64,000 nt of DNA from Virgibacillus aidingensis (GTDB lineage: Bacteria; Bacillota; Bacilli; Bacillales; Amphibacillaceae), in assembly GCF_010994035.1 (NCBI RefSeq), contig NZ_WIXN01000023.1, positions 1-64,000 of the forward strand, in the 5' to 3' direction. Position numbers and translations under genes: made by a program. The notes under the pieces are model-generated. The model was not told where the DNA came from. It searched no databases and was given only the letters and a program-made list of their open reading frames with translations. Shown here one piece after another: positions 1 through 7,989 of the stretch; position 1 is the stretch's first letter, and each line of letters starts with the position of its first letter.

Positions 1-68
1 GCCGTATACGGAACCGTACGTACTGGTGGTGTGAGAGGTCGGAGGTTAGTCACCTCCTCCTACTCGAT
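1..68 (+). mobile_element. 3' end of a group II intron (domains V-VI), partial
   Basis: The first 70 bases match the end of bacterial group II introns: a GCCGTA...CCGTACGTAC domain V hairpin, then GGTGGTGTGAGAGGTCGG, a short domain VI stem and the ending CTACTCGAT. The window cuts off the first bases of domain V, so the reverse transcriptase gene and the rest of the ribozyme lie to the left. Compared with the TACGGTGGTG form I would expect, there is an extra T (TACTGGTGGTG), which may mean a decayed copy. The exact 3' splice point (about 68) is inferred. Confidence 0.72.
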
Positions 69-160
69 TTGTATGGGAAATGATAAAAATTTGTAAGCTG
101 AAGAGAAATTGGAAAAGTTTTTTAGTCACGTCATGTGTTTGTGCCTATATTTATACCATA

Positions 161-670
161 CTATAATGGAGCTTTTGTAAATAAGCTTCCCCTTTCAGGC
201 AGCTTTGCCTGCATCATAAACAGATAGGCAATCGGAAAGATAAGTGCTGTAATATACGCTCCGAACAGCAGCGGCACAATGAATAATTGCACCAAAGTGA
301 TCACATTGTAAGGCTCCTTTACAAGTCTGTATGGACCCCTTCTGAAAAGAAGGACGCCCGGAAGCTTCAAATGCTTCAACGTCCAGAATCTTCCCAGGGT
401 AATCATACACCATAGCTTGCCAGCGGTTAACAGGACAAATAAAAACAAAAATAAAACGTTAAATTTCTCGGGTTTAATCAGCAGCAGGCATTCAGCCAAA
501 ACAGACAGAAAAAATAGCCTTTGAAGCATATGCATCCATCTATACTTCCTCTTTTCTTTCTCAACGGCTCCCCTTTCCTCCAGCCAATGCTCATTCCTTT
601 TTGATAAATATATTTCCAAAACCCTGACTGATAATATCATTAAAAATATGGAATAGATCCAAACTGCCAA
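161..670 (-). CDS. Isoprenylcysteine methyltransferase-like membrane protein, divergent ypbQ paralogue
   Basis: 169-residue hydrophobic protein with about four to five membrane segments, related along its whole length to the YpbQ-type protein at 3337-3852 (shared VRVLEIYLSKRNEHWLEERGA-like N-terminus, LWCMITLGRFWTLK-like centre and LLFGAYITALIFPIAY-like end). In that paralogue the signature is GPYKYVKHPNY; here it reads GPYRLVKEPYN, so the conserved His of the cofactor-binding motif is gone. It is therefore probably not an active methyltransferase, or has changed its job. The start is TTG at 670, about nine bases after AGGAG. It is divergent from the oxidase cassette. Confidence 0.72.
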   Translation of the reverse strand: MAVWIYSIFLMILSVRVLEIYLSKRNEHWLEERGAVEKEKRKYRWMHMLQRLFFLSVLAECLLLIKPEKFNVLFLFLFVLLTAGKLWCMITLGRFWTLKHLKLPGVLLFRRGPYRLVKEPYNVITLVQLFIVPLLFGAYITALIFPIAYLFMMQAKLPERGSLFTKAPL

Positions 671-767
671 TTGTAATCACTCCTGTATATTTTACTGCCC
701 ATGAACGGGAATATTTGTTCCGTTTTTCAAATATTATCTACAAATTTTTCACATTTATGCCACAAAC

Positions 768-791
768 TTTACTAACTAAAAAGTTAGTAAA
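768..791. promoter_or_regulatory. 10-bp perfect palindrome, candidate operator
   Basis: TTTACTAACT at 768-777 is followed after AAAA by its exact reverse complement AGTTAGTAAA at 782-791. It sits in the divergent spacer between the ypbQ-like paralogue and the oxidase genes. Perfect symmetry, a short spacer and the lack of a T-run suit a dimeric-repressor site (TetR-type operators often have this look) better than a terminator. No regulator gene is adjacent, so the partner is unknown. Confidence 0.4.
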
Positions 792-917
792 ACCCATGTA
801 TAGCGCTGGATTCATATTCTTGAATAAATTGTGAACCATCTTATTTTGTAATAAATTCTATTGATACTTTGTGTATGATGAAAACAAGAGGAAATTTTAT
901 ATGAAGGGATGGTAACC

Positions 918-1067
918 ATGGCAAGCATTGATGAGAAAAAGAAAGAACAAGTCACACATGATGAAAAGGAACCGGATTTAAGAGGCACTTTTATATCTGT
1001 ATTATTAGTAGGTCTATTTATTATCGTCAGCTGGGTTCTTGTATATGCATTATTTATTATCAGATAG
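918..1067 (+). CDS. Cytochrome c oxidase subunit IIa-like (ba3 type), 49 aa
   Basis: Small protein MASIDEKKKE... with a charged N-terminal third and one membrane helix from about residue 24 to the end (FISVLLVGLFIIVSWVLVYA). Size, single helix and position directly before subunits II and I match the small subunit IIa of ba3-type oxidases, which packs against subunit I. A ribosome site AAGGGATGG lies six bases before ATG at 918. The gene ends 23 bases before subunit II and is probably translated from the same mRNA. Confidence 0.75.
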   Translation: MASIDEKKKEQVTHDEKEPDLRGTFISVLLVGLFIIVSWVLVYALFIIR

Positions 1068-1090
1068 AAAAAATGAAGGAGGGATAAATC

Positions 1091-1594
1091 ATGCATTTAC
1101 ACAAGTTTGAAAAGATTTGGCTTATAGTCGGTATAGGATCTTTAGTTGTATTTCTATTAATTCTTGGGTTTGGTGCTTTTTGGCTTGGAACTCATCCGCA
1201 AAGTCATGGGGTCACCATCGATCCGCAAAATATAGAAGCGCATGAAGCATTTAAACCAGAAAACCTTGGGGTAACACAGGTGGAAGAAGATAAATACATT
1301 ATCAATGTTGTTGCTTCCGCATTTAACTATGATTTTGGAACAGATGAGGATGGAGCTCCATTAAAACATATCCGCATTCCGAAAGGTTCCACCGTTTTAT
1401 GGCAGGTTACCTCACCTGATGTTGTTCATGGGTTTAATGTTGCGGGAACAAACGTCAATATGATGGTTGAACCGGGGTATATCAGCAGTCTGGAGACGGA
1501 AATGAAGAGCACAGGAGAATTTACGATTGTATGTAATGAGTACTGCGGAACAGGTCATCATTTAATGTATGCAACTTTGGAGGTGTATGAATAA
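1091..1594 (+). CDS. ba3-type cytochrome c oxidase subunit II (CuA)
   Basis: 167 residues: one N-terminal membrane helix (about 8-32) and an extracellular cupredoxin domain. The CuA ligands are all visible: His113 (VVHGFN), Cys148 and Cys152 in CNEYC, His156 and Met159 in GTGHHLMY. It accepts electrons from cytochrome c and passes them to subunit I. The short length and single helix are those of the ba3 (type B) group, not of the long CtaC proteins of aa3 oxidases. Its stop overlaps the start of subunit I (TAATG), which suggests translational coupling. Confidence 0.93.
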   Translation: MHLHKFEKIWLIVGIGSLVVFLLILGFGAFWLGTHPQSHGVTIDPQNIEAHEAFKPENLGVTQVEEDKYIINVVASAFNYDFGTDEDGAPLKHIRIPKGSTVLWQVTSPDVVHGFNVAGTNVNMMVEPGYISSLETEMKSTGEFTIVCNEYCGTGHHLMYATLEVYE

Positions 1595-3285
1595 TGGCAA
1601 TGGAAAAACTCGAAAGGTTTTATGATAAATCAAGGCTTCCTTTAACGATATCCAAGCAGGAAGCAAGGCTGTATATGACCTTCATATATGTTGCATTTAT
1701 TTCGTTGGCCATCGGCGGTCTGATGGGACTGTTGCAGACCCTGGTGCGGTCAGGAACTATTACCCTTCCATGGGGTATTGATTATTATCAAATATTGACG
1801 CTTCACGGAGTAATTCTGGCACTTATCATGACAACTTATTTTATCATTGGCTTCCAGCACGCACTCATGGGTAAAACGGTTGGTATGTCGGATAAACAGA
1901 GGAAAACTGCATGGATTGGTTTTTGGGTAATGGTTCTTGGTACCACGTTTGCTGCCATTACGATTCTCTTGGGCAGGGCGAATGTATTATATACCTTTTA
2001 TGCCCCATTAAAAGCACATCCGCTCTTTTATATCGGGTTGGCTTTAGTTATTATTGGAAGCTGGATTGCTGCATTTGTTAACTGGCATCAGGTGTACAAA
2101 TGGAAAAAAGAACATCCGGGCGAAAAAACACCGCTTCTTGCATTTATGGTTGTTATTAATATGGCTATGTGGTTTATTGCTTCCCTTGGCGTAGCGGTTG
2201 CTGTTTTAGTGCAGTTTATACCATGGTCTTTAGGCTATGCAGAGACCATTAACGTATTGGTCAGCCGTACTTTATTCTGGTACTTTGGCCATCCGCTCGT
2301 ATATTTCTGGCTATTGCCTGCGTATATGGCCTGGTATGCTATCATTCCAAAAATTATCGGCGGTAAAATATTCAGTGACTCGCTTGCAAGACTTGCATTT
2401 GTACTGCTGTTATTTTTCTCTATTCCGGTAGGGTTTCATCACCAGCTGACAGAGCCTGGGATTGATCCTACATGGAAGTTTATTCAGGTTGTTCTTACCT
2501 TTATGGTAGTAATTCCAAGTTTGATGACAGCCTTTTCCATGTTTGCAACATTTGAGATCACCGGTCGTAAAAAAGGGTTTGGCGGTTTATTCGGTTGGCT
2601 GAAACATTTGCCGTGGAAAGATGTAAGGTTCCTGGCGCCGTTTATTGGTATGCTGGCATTTATTCCAGGTGGTGCCGGAGGTATTATTAATGCTTCCCAC
2701 CAAATGAACGCCGTAGTACACAATACAATATGGGTTACAGGACATTTTCATATCACTGTTGCAACAACAGTTATTCTGACTTTCTTTGGTATCGCCTATT
2801 GGCTGATCCCCCATTTAACAGGCAGAACATTAACTCCTGCGATTAACAGACTGGGTATTATCCAAACAATAATTTGGACAGTCGGAATGACCATTATGTC
2901 GGGTGCCATGCATATTCAAGGCTTGCTTGGCGGTCCAAGACGCTCCTCCTATTCCGAATATGGGGGGACAGAGCAAGCGACTGAATGGATTTGGTACCAG
3001 GCAGCACAGGCGATTGGGGGAACAATTCTATTCATCGGCATTATTTTGATGGTTTACATTGTCATAAAACTCGCCTTCTTTGCACCTAAAGGAAATGAAG
3101 AATTTCCAATTGCAGAGGAAGAAGAAAATGCCGAACCAACACCAAAATTCTTTGACAACTATAAGCTTTGGGTAGCCATCACCATTGCGTTGATTCTCTT
3201 TGCCTATACGATACCATTTGTTGATATTATTCAAAATTCACCTCCGGGATCGCCGCCATTCGATTGGCCGATCGGAAATTCATAA
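1594..3285 (+). CDS. ba3-type cytochrome c oxidase subunit I
   Basis: 563-residue multi-helix haem-copper oxidase core. Expected ligands are present: His71 and His386 for the low-spin haem, His384 for haem a3, and His233, His282 and His283 for CuB. Tyr237 in GHPLVYFW is the residue cross-linked to the CuB histidine in this family. These positions appear to coincide with the Thermus thermophilus ba3 numbering, so the core is very conserved. It reduces O2 to water and pumps protons. The start ATG at 1594 follows GGAGGTG. A bidirectional terminator ends the cassette; no separate subunit III or haem-A synthesis gene is nearby. Confidence 0.94.
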   Translation: MAMEKLERFYDKSRLPLTISKQEARLYMTFIYVAFISLAIGGLMGLLQTLVRSGTITLPWGIDYYQILTLHGVILALIMTTYFIIGFQHALMGKTVGMSDKQRKTAWIGFWVMVLGTTFAAITILLGRANVLYTFYAPLKAHPLFYIGLALVIIGSWIAAFVNWHQVYKWKKEHPGEKTPLLAFMVVINMAMWFIASLGVAVAVLVQFIPWSLGYAETINVLVSRTLFWYFGHPLVYFWLLPAYMAWYAIIPKIIGGKIFSDSLARLAFVLLLFFSIPVGFHHQLTEPGIDPTWKFIQVVLTFMVVIPSLMTAFSMFATFEITGRKKGFGGLFGWLKHLPWKDVRFLAPFIGMLAFIPGGAGGIINASHQMNAVVHNTIWVTGHFHITVATTVILTFFGIAYWLIPHLTGRTLTPAINRLGIIQTIIWTVGMTIMSGAMHIQGLLGGPRRSSYSEYGGTEQATEWIWYQAAQAIGGTILFIGIILMVYIVIKLAFFAPKGNEEFPIAEEEENAEPTPKFFDNYKLWVAITIALILFAYTIPFVDIIQNSPPGSPPFDWPIGNS

Positions 3286-3293
3286 AAAAAATA

Positions 3294-3338
3294 AAAAAAT
3301 GAAGGTTGCCTGGCAATATCGGACAGCCTTCATTTTTT
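3294..3338. terminator. Bidirectional terminator between oxidase genes and ypbQ
   Basis: AAAAAATGAAGG at 3294-3305 pairs exactly with CCTTCATTTTTT at 3327-3338. It has a T-run on both strands, suiting the two converging genes. Confidence 0.85.
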
Positions 3339-3852
3339 AAGTACTTATTGCTTTATTTAATGCTTTTTCTTCGCATGGTATCCGTACTCGCAGCAAAAGA
3401 ATATGCAGGATTGGAAAAATGACTGCTGTAATATATGCTCCGAATAATAATGGAATAATGAATAATTCTGCTCCGACAACAATGTAGTTTGGGTGTTTTA
3501 CATATTTATATGGTCCCTTTTTTACTAACGGAGAACCGGGCAAAACAATGATTTTAGTGTTCCAGTATTTACCCAGGGACCAAATGCACCAAATTCTCGC
3601 TATCTGCGTTAATAGAAATAACAGAAATAAAACATAGTTCAGCTGCAGGGAGGAAACATCTCGCAGCACTATTTCAATGAGTATGGAAAAGAAAAAAAAG
3701 CCATGGATAATAATAAACCATTTATAATGCTTCTTCCCTGTTTCAATAGCTCCTCTTTCTTTCATCCATTTTTCATTTCTTCTTGCTATTCTTAATTCAA
3801 TTAATCGCTGGGTGATAATTAGTAAAAATAAAACCCACATGAACAGCGGCAT
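3337..3852 (-). CDS. bpsB: YpbQ/BpsB-type alkylpyrone/isoprenylcysteine O-methyltransferase
   Basis: 171-residue integral membrane protein of the isoprenylcysteine carboxyl methyltransferase-like family. It keeps the signature GPYKYVKHPNYIVV near residues 112-125. It lies four bases downstream of bpsA with ribosome site GGGGGTAAGAAG before ATG at 3852. In B. subtilis the equivalent gene pair makes alkylpyrones and methylates them to pyrone methyl ethers, so the same role is inferred. The start and length agree with the family. A paralogue lacking the signature lies at 161-670. Confidence 0.88.
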   Translation of the reverse strand: MPLFMWVLFLLIITQRLIELRIARRNEKWMKERGAIETGKKHYKWFIIIHGFFFFSILIEIVLRDVSSLQLNYVLFLLFLLTQIARIWCIWSLGKYWNTKIIVLPGSPLVKKGPYKYVKHPNYIVVGAELFIIPLLFGAYITAVIFPILHILLLRVRIPCEEKALNKAIST

Positions 3853-3856
3853 CTTC

Positions 3857-4942
3857 TTACCCCCACTCCATCAGCAAGAGTTCTGAGCTAAAACCCGGCC
3901 CCATCGCAGATAATATACTTTTTTCATTTTTTCCTGCCTTCTCCAGCATCCAGGCTTTCAGCACATATAAAACAGTGGCAGAGGACATATTGCCATGATT
4001 AGCCAGGATCTGATAGGAATGCTTAAATTTATTTCCGGAAACTGTCACTGCCTTTTCCATTTCTTCAAGCACCTTTCTGCCTCCGGGATGGGCAATAAAA
4101 GAATGAAGCATGTCTTCCCGAAGATTATTTTCTTCCAGAAAACCGGTAATATGATCTTTCCAAAAGCTCTTGATAAGAGAAGGGATGCTTTTTGAAAATA
4201 TCACTTCCATGCCATTATTGGTAATTTCCCATCCCATGACGTCCAGACTGTTCTGTTTTGTGGAGGAGCTTGTTTTTTTAATCTGAGGTATATTCGATAA
4301 AGTGAAGGAACGAAGCGGCGAGTGTTTTCCGACTGCCAGTGATGCAGCCACCCCATCACCAAATAAAGCTGTTCCAATTATATTGCTCTTCTTCCGGTCG
4401 GATTTTTGAAAAGTTAGACTGCATAGTTCACAGCAGACGATTAATGCTGATTTATCCGGATTTGCTGTTATAAAATCATGTGCCCGTGTGAGCCCAATTG
4501 CACCACCCGCACAACCCAGTCCCCATAAAGGCATCCGTTGAATACTTTTTTTAAAAGGACGTTCGTTCATAAGGTGAACATCTATCGACGGAGTGGAGAT
4601 ACCTGTGCTGGAAACAAATATAACCATGTCAATGGCCTCGTAAGGAATGTCCTTTTTAAGAAGATCCTTGTTTGACAGACAGTCATCTATGGCATCAAGT
4701 GAAAACTTTATCGCCGACTGCTGATAAAGTTCATTGCTCTCCTTAAACGTATGTCTTTTTTTAAACCAGGACGGCTCCACTGCAAACTGTCTTTTTTTGA
4801 TTAATGTATTGTCAAAGACAGGAAAAATTTTACCTGATTCCCTGTCGGTGAGCGAGAAAATATCCCTGATCAACGGTTTAATTTCATGCTTTGTAATCTC
4901 ATAAGGCAAAATACCGGTTCCTGCCGAGCAAATAAATGTCAT
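3857..4942 (-). CDS. bpsA: Type III polyketide synthase BpsA (chalcone synthase-like)
   Basis: 361 residues with the thiolase-fold layout. The catalytic triad is visible: Cys144 in GLGCAGG, His285 in AHPGG and Asn318 in HGNMSS. Family members in Bacillus condense long-chain acyl-CoA with malonyl-CoA to give triketide or tetraketide pyrones. The gene is first in a two-gene unit with the downstream membrane methyltransferase, separated by only four bases. The N-terminus (MTFICSAGTG) starts directly with the fold's first strand, so the annotated ATG is credible. Confident for family; the exact products are inferred. Confidence 0.92.
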   Translation of the reverse strand: MTFICSAGTGILPYEITKHEIKPLIRDIFSLTDRESGKIFPVFDNTLIKKRQFAVEPSWFKKRHTFKESNELYQQSAIKFSLDAIDDCLSNKDLLKKDIPYEAIDMVIFVSSTGISTPSIDVHLMNERPFKKSIQRMPLWGLGCAGGAIGLTRAHDFITANPDKSALIVCCELCSLTFQKSDRKKSNIIGTALFGDGVAASLAVGKHSPLRSFTLSNIPQIKKTSSSTKQNSLDVMGWEITNNGMEVIFSKSIPSLIKSFWKDHITGFLEENNLREDMLHSFIAHPGGRKVLEEMEKAVTVSGNKFKHSYQILANHGNMSSATVLYVLKAWMLEKAGKNEKSILSAMGPGFSSELLLMEWG

Positions 4943-5085
4943 GATTCACCCTTCTCATCTTTAAACAGTTATATTTTCCGTTGATTATATTTTCCCCCAT
5001 ACAAATAAAAAACATACAGCAGCATATCCAGCGCTTCCACAGCCTAACTTGATAAATGCTGTTCAAAAATACAGGGGGGATATGA

Positions 5086-5148
5086 GGCTGGAACATAACT
5101 ATGGTTATACCTGGATAAAATCCAAATAAATAGAATTATGTCCCGGCC
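5086..5148. repeat. GGGACATAA-type imperfect inverted repeat
   Basis: GGCTGGAACATAA (5086-5098) and TTATGTCCCGGCC (5136-5148) form a 13-nt stem with one mismatch and one wobble pair. It lies downstream of the THUMP methyltransferase and upstream of bpsA. Similar GGGACATAA hairpins are scattered through intergenic DNA of several Firmicutes. There is no clear T-run, so terminator function is unproven. Confidence 0.5.
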
Positions 5149-5178
5149 CAGGAACACTTCATCACTGATTTCTTTCGT

Positions 5179-6312
5179 TTAACTGAAGGATTTTTTTCCG
5201 AAATATTGATAATAATTGGTCTGAATAAAACCATTGAACAGTTTTCTCTTTTTTGTTGCCTGTTTTCCATATTTGCTCTCAAATTTTTCAAAAGCCGTAA
5301 GAATATAAACGCTCCAGGAAGGATGATTTTTCATAATGCTTCCCAGTTCCTCATAAATCCCGGCAACTTTGTTTTTATCTCCTATCCGCTCTCCATAGGG
5401 CGGATTGCCAATTAAGTATCCATTTTCTTTATGAATGCGAAGATCCTTTACCTGCAATTGTTTCCAGCTGATTAAATCACCAAGCCCCGCTTCTGTTGCA
5501 TTTTTATTTGCAATCTGAACAGCATTATGGTCAATATCGGATCCGTATATTTCCAGCTTCTGATCGTAATCCGCCTTATCTTCTGCTTCTTCAAATGCCC
5601 TTTCCCAATACTTATCTTTAATAAATTCCCAATCTTCGGAAACGAACTCTCTATTAAATCCGGGTGCAATGTTTTGTCCGATTAACGCTGCTTCAATCGG
5701 AATCGTACCCGAACCGCAAAACGGATCAAGGAGTGGATCATCAGGTCTCCAATTTGTAAGCAAGACAAGTGCAGCAGCCAATGTTTCTTTTAATGGTGCT
5801 TCCCCCTGCCCGGCGCGGTAACCTCTTTTATGCAGCCCTGCACCGGATGTATCGATGGTCAGAACTGCTTCATCCTTTAATAATGCTACTTCCACTTTAT
5901 AAAGGGAGCCTGTTTCAGGCATATTGGATGCCATTCCATATTTGAGCATTAACCGTTCTGCAATCGCTTTTTTTGTAATACGCTGACAGTCGGGGACACT
6001 GTAAAGCTTGGATTTTACTGATTTTCCTGTAACCGGAAACTGACCATCTTCATCAATATACTTTTCCCAAGGCAGTGCTTTTACCGATTCAAAGAGCTCA
6101 TCAAAACTTTTAGCGGGGAACTTTCCAACAACGATTTTTAACCGGTCAGCTGTACGCAGCCATAAATTACATCTGGGTATGGCAGATAATGGGGCATTAA
6201 AAATGACTTTGCCGTTTTCTACTTCCACTTCATAGCCCAATTGTTTAACCTCTCCTGCAACAATAGATTCCAATCCCATGGCAGCAGTAGCCACCAGTGT
6301 TACTTCATTCAT
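5179..6312 (-). CDS. THUMP-domain class I RNA methyltransferase (RlmL/YpsC family)
   Basis: 377 residues: an N-terminal ferredoxin-like/THUMP RNA-binding half (to about 160) and a C-terminal SAM-dependent methyltransferase. Motif I is DPFCGSGTIPIEAAL at about 197-211 and the catalytic NPPYGERI motif is near residue 304, as expected for N2-methylguanosine enzymes acting on 23S rRNA. In B. subtilis the orthologue ypsC also lies next to rnpB, which supports the assignment. The ATG follows a GGAGG stretch (CCTCCCGG on the plus strand). The substrate base is inferred from the family. Confidence 0.88.
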   Translation of the reverse strand: MNEVTLVATAAMGLESIVAGEVKQLGYEVEVENGKVIFNAPLSAIPRCNLWLRTADRLKIVVGKFPAKSFDELFESVKALPWEKYIDEDGQFPVTGKSVKSKLYSVPDCQRITKKAIAERLMLKYGMASNMPETGSLYKVEVALLKDEAVLTIDTSGAGLHKRGYRAGQGEAPLKETLAAALVLLTNWRPDDPLLDPFCGSGTIPIEAALIGQNIAPGFNREFVSEDWEFIKDKYWERAFEEAEDKADYDQKLEIYGSDIDHNAVQIANKNATEAGLGDLISWKQLQVKDLRIHKENGYLIGNPPYGERIGDKNKVAGIYEELGSIMKNHPSWSVYILTAFEKFESKYGKQATKKRKLFNGFIQTNYYQYFGKKSFS

Positions 6313-6537
6313 CCTATTCAGTCCTCCCGGTTCAGGGTAACGTTCTATGGTTGTTACGTATGTAATATATAAAGGTTTGACCTATCATATAAATAAAATC
6401 AGAAAAGATTTCATTCCAATTTGCATCTAAATAAGCGTTGTTGAAGAATGAAAAGACTTCTTTCCTCATTTCCCACAGATCATTTTAGCTGATTTTCTGC
6501 ATATGATCTATACAACGTTCTTTTTTCGCAATGAAAA

Positions 6538-6573
6538 AAACCTTTCTTATAGAAAATACCATAAGAAAGGTTT
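6538..6573 (-). terminator. rnpB terminator
   Basis: AAACCTTTCTTAT and ATAAGAAAGGTTT form a 13-bp stem, followed on the minus strand by a T-run. It lies just beyond the 3' end of the RNase P RNA. Confidence 0.85.
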
Positions 6574-6586
6574 ATTCTTCCACTAA

Positions 6587-6992
6587 AGACCGTTAACTAT
6601 TCGATAAGCCATGTTCTGTGCCATTGTACTGCAATCGGTGGTCATCCTCGTACTCCGGCTGCAATCATCTATCTACAAGTTTTTTATGACTTGTCCCTTA
6701 TTCGGTTGATTTCCCTAATAAAGGGTGCCCCTACCATTGTTTGGGTTGCTCACTCGCGGGGTTTACCTCGTTCCACCTGTTATGTTTCCATAACAGCTCC
6801 GTCACTGTGGCACTTTCAAGAATATCATTCCCTATCACGCATGACTTAGGAATTTATTCTGCCGTTAGCCGCTATCGGCTACCTTGACTTATGATTTCGT
6901 CAAGCACGAACACTACAAACATCTCAGTTTGTGTGAGCATGGACTTTCCTCTGTAAAATACTTACAGCGATTACATGAATAGTTAACTTTTA
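6587..6992 (-). ncRNA. rnpB: RNase P RNA, class B
   Basis: Read on the minus strand this is the catalytic RNA of RNase P, which trims tRNA 5' ends. Landmarks in order: GTTAACTATTC at the 5' end pairing with GAATAGTTAAC at the 3' end (helix P1), GAGGAAAGTCCATGCTC, AGTGTTCGTGC, GAAAGTGCCACAGTGACG, GGTGGAACGAGGTAAACCC, GTAGATAGATGATTGC, GAGTACGAGG and ACAGAACATGGCTTA. These are the conserved cores of the Bacillus-type molecule, and the length (about 400 nt) fits. The location between gpsB and the ypsC-like gene is the same as in B. subtilis. The ends are estimated to within about five bases. Confidence 0.96.
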
Positions 6993-7003
6993 AGTCCTTA
7001 TTC

Positions 7004-7032
7004 ATTTTACCATGCCGGGAGTTTATTTTCAA
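7004..7032 (-). promoter_or_regulatory. Sigma-A promoter of rnpB
   Basis: On the minus strand, TTGAAA (7032-7027), a 17-base spacer and TAAAAT (7009-7004) lie just ahead of the RNase P RNA. The predicted transcription start is about 6997. Confidence 0.75.
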
Positions 7033-7053
7033 GGCGCGTTCAACATCAGTCAT

Positions 7054-7374
7054 TTACCCATCTGAATCGGCAAATTTTCTGCCGAATACTGCTTTCTCCA
7101 AATTGGAGAGCCGCTTTAAAACATCATAATTCACCTGTGGTGCAGGCTGTGCTTGTGTCTGAGCCTGTCTTGTCCTTGTCTGCTCCTGGGAACTTTTTTT
7201 CAGACGTATATTTTCCTGCTGCAGCTTCTCAATCTCTTGGCGGAAAGTGTCATAATCCTTAATAATGATATCAAGAAATTCATCTACCTCTTCCTGATTA
7301 TATCCCCGCATTGCAGTTTTAAAATCCTTTTCGAGTATATCTTTCCCCGTTAGCTGACCAAGATTTGAATTCAT
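7054..7374 (-). CDS. gpsB: Cell-division regulator GpsB
   Basis: 106 residues. An N-terminal DivIVA-like domain ([25 protein letters not shown], about 11-35) is followed by a coiled coil to about residue 62. A Gln/Thr/Ala-rich linker then leads to a conserved C-terminal [17 protein letters not shown] helix. GpsB shuttles PBP1 between septum and side wall and docks the cytoplasmic tail of PBP1A, whose gene (ponA) is 3.5 kb away. The gene lies just upstream of rnpB, as in B. subtilis. Full length, with nothing odd. Confidence 0.95.
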   Translation of the reverse strand: MNSNLGQLTGKDILEKDFKTAMRGYNQEEVDEFLDIIIKDYDTFRQEIEKLQQENIRLKKSSQEQTRTRQAQTQAQPAPQVNYDVLKRLSNLEKAVFGRKFADSDG

Positions 7375-7482
7375 GCCATCACCTCATTAAATGCCATATT
7401 TGCTTCTCTTCGATTACTTATTTCATGTTCATGATAATTGTATTAATCTTATATAGAATTATACCATTATATTCATTATAGC

Positions 7483-7520
7483 AAAAAGGAAGGAAACTGA
7501 AAAACAGCATCCTTCCTTTT
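7483..7520 (-). terminator. Terminator downstream of cdd
   Basis: The arms AAAAAGGAAGGA (7483-7494) and TCCTTCCTTTT (7510-7520) form a stable stem ending in T residues on the minus strand. It lies about 70 bases beyond the cdd stop and ahead of gpsB. Confidence 0.7.
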
Positions 7521-7590
7521 GATCAAGAAAGCAATTTTTTTATCTGCATCAATGTTTCAGGCAAAGGAAAATGCCATCTAATAATTTCAG

Positions 7591-7989
7591 CTATTTGTCT
7601 GTCATATCCGCCTGTTCAAAGGAAAATGGCAGCAATTCCTCCATCTTCACTGTTTTTATATCATTATGTATATTAGTAAGATGAATGGACATTGATTTAT
7701 CGAAAAATTCACTCATCACCTGTCTGCATGAGCCGCACGGCGGAACTGGCCGCTTTGTATCCGCAGCGACAGCCATTTCTGCAAATTCTTTGTCCCCATT
7801 TGATATCGCCTTAAATATGGCTACACGTTCCGCGCAGCAGGAGACGGGATATGCTGCATTCTCAATGTTGCATCCTGTATAAATCTCGCCGGATTTAGTA
7901 CGCAATGCAGCCCCGACCCGGAATTTGGAATATGGCACATATGCGTTTTTCATACTGTTTTTTGCTTCAGCTAATAACTGTTTTTTCAT
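7591..7989 (-). CDS. cdd: Cytidine deaminase
   Basis: 132 residues with the complete zinc site: Cys52-Ala-Glu54 (general base) and PPCGSC with Cys85 and Cys88, plus the N-terminal VPYSKFRVGAAL substrate segment. It deaminates cytidine and deoxycytidine in pyrimidine salvage. The start ATG overlaps the stop of yppE by one base (TAATG), so the two are probably coupled. In B. subtilis cdd sits elsewhere (next to era), so its place between yppE and gpsB is unusual; I cannot tell whether a second copy exists outside the window. Confidence 0.93.
   Translation of the reverse strand: MKKQLLAEAKNSMKNAYVPYSKFRVGAALRTKSGEIYTGCNIENAAYPVSCCAERVAIFKAISNGDKEFAEMAVAADTKRPVPPCGSCRQVMSEFFDKSMSIHLTNIHNDIKTVKMEELLPFSFEQADMTDK

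Noticed and set aside
812-1096. 94-codon minus-strand frame across the oxidase subunit IIa gene
   Set aside because: It is antisense to the plus-strand 49-residue subunit IIa, which has a ribosome site and a clear membrane helix. The minus-strand product has no family likeness.
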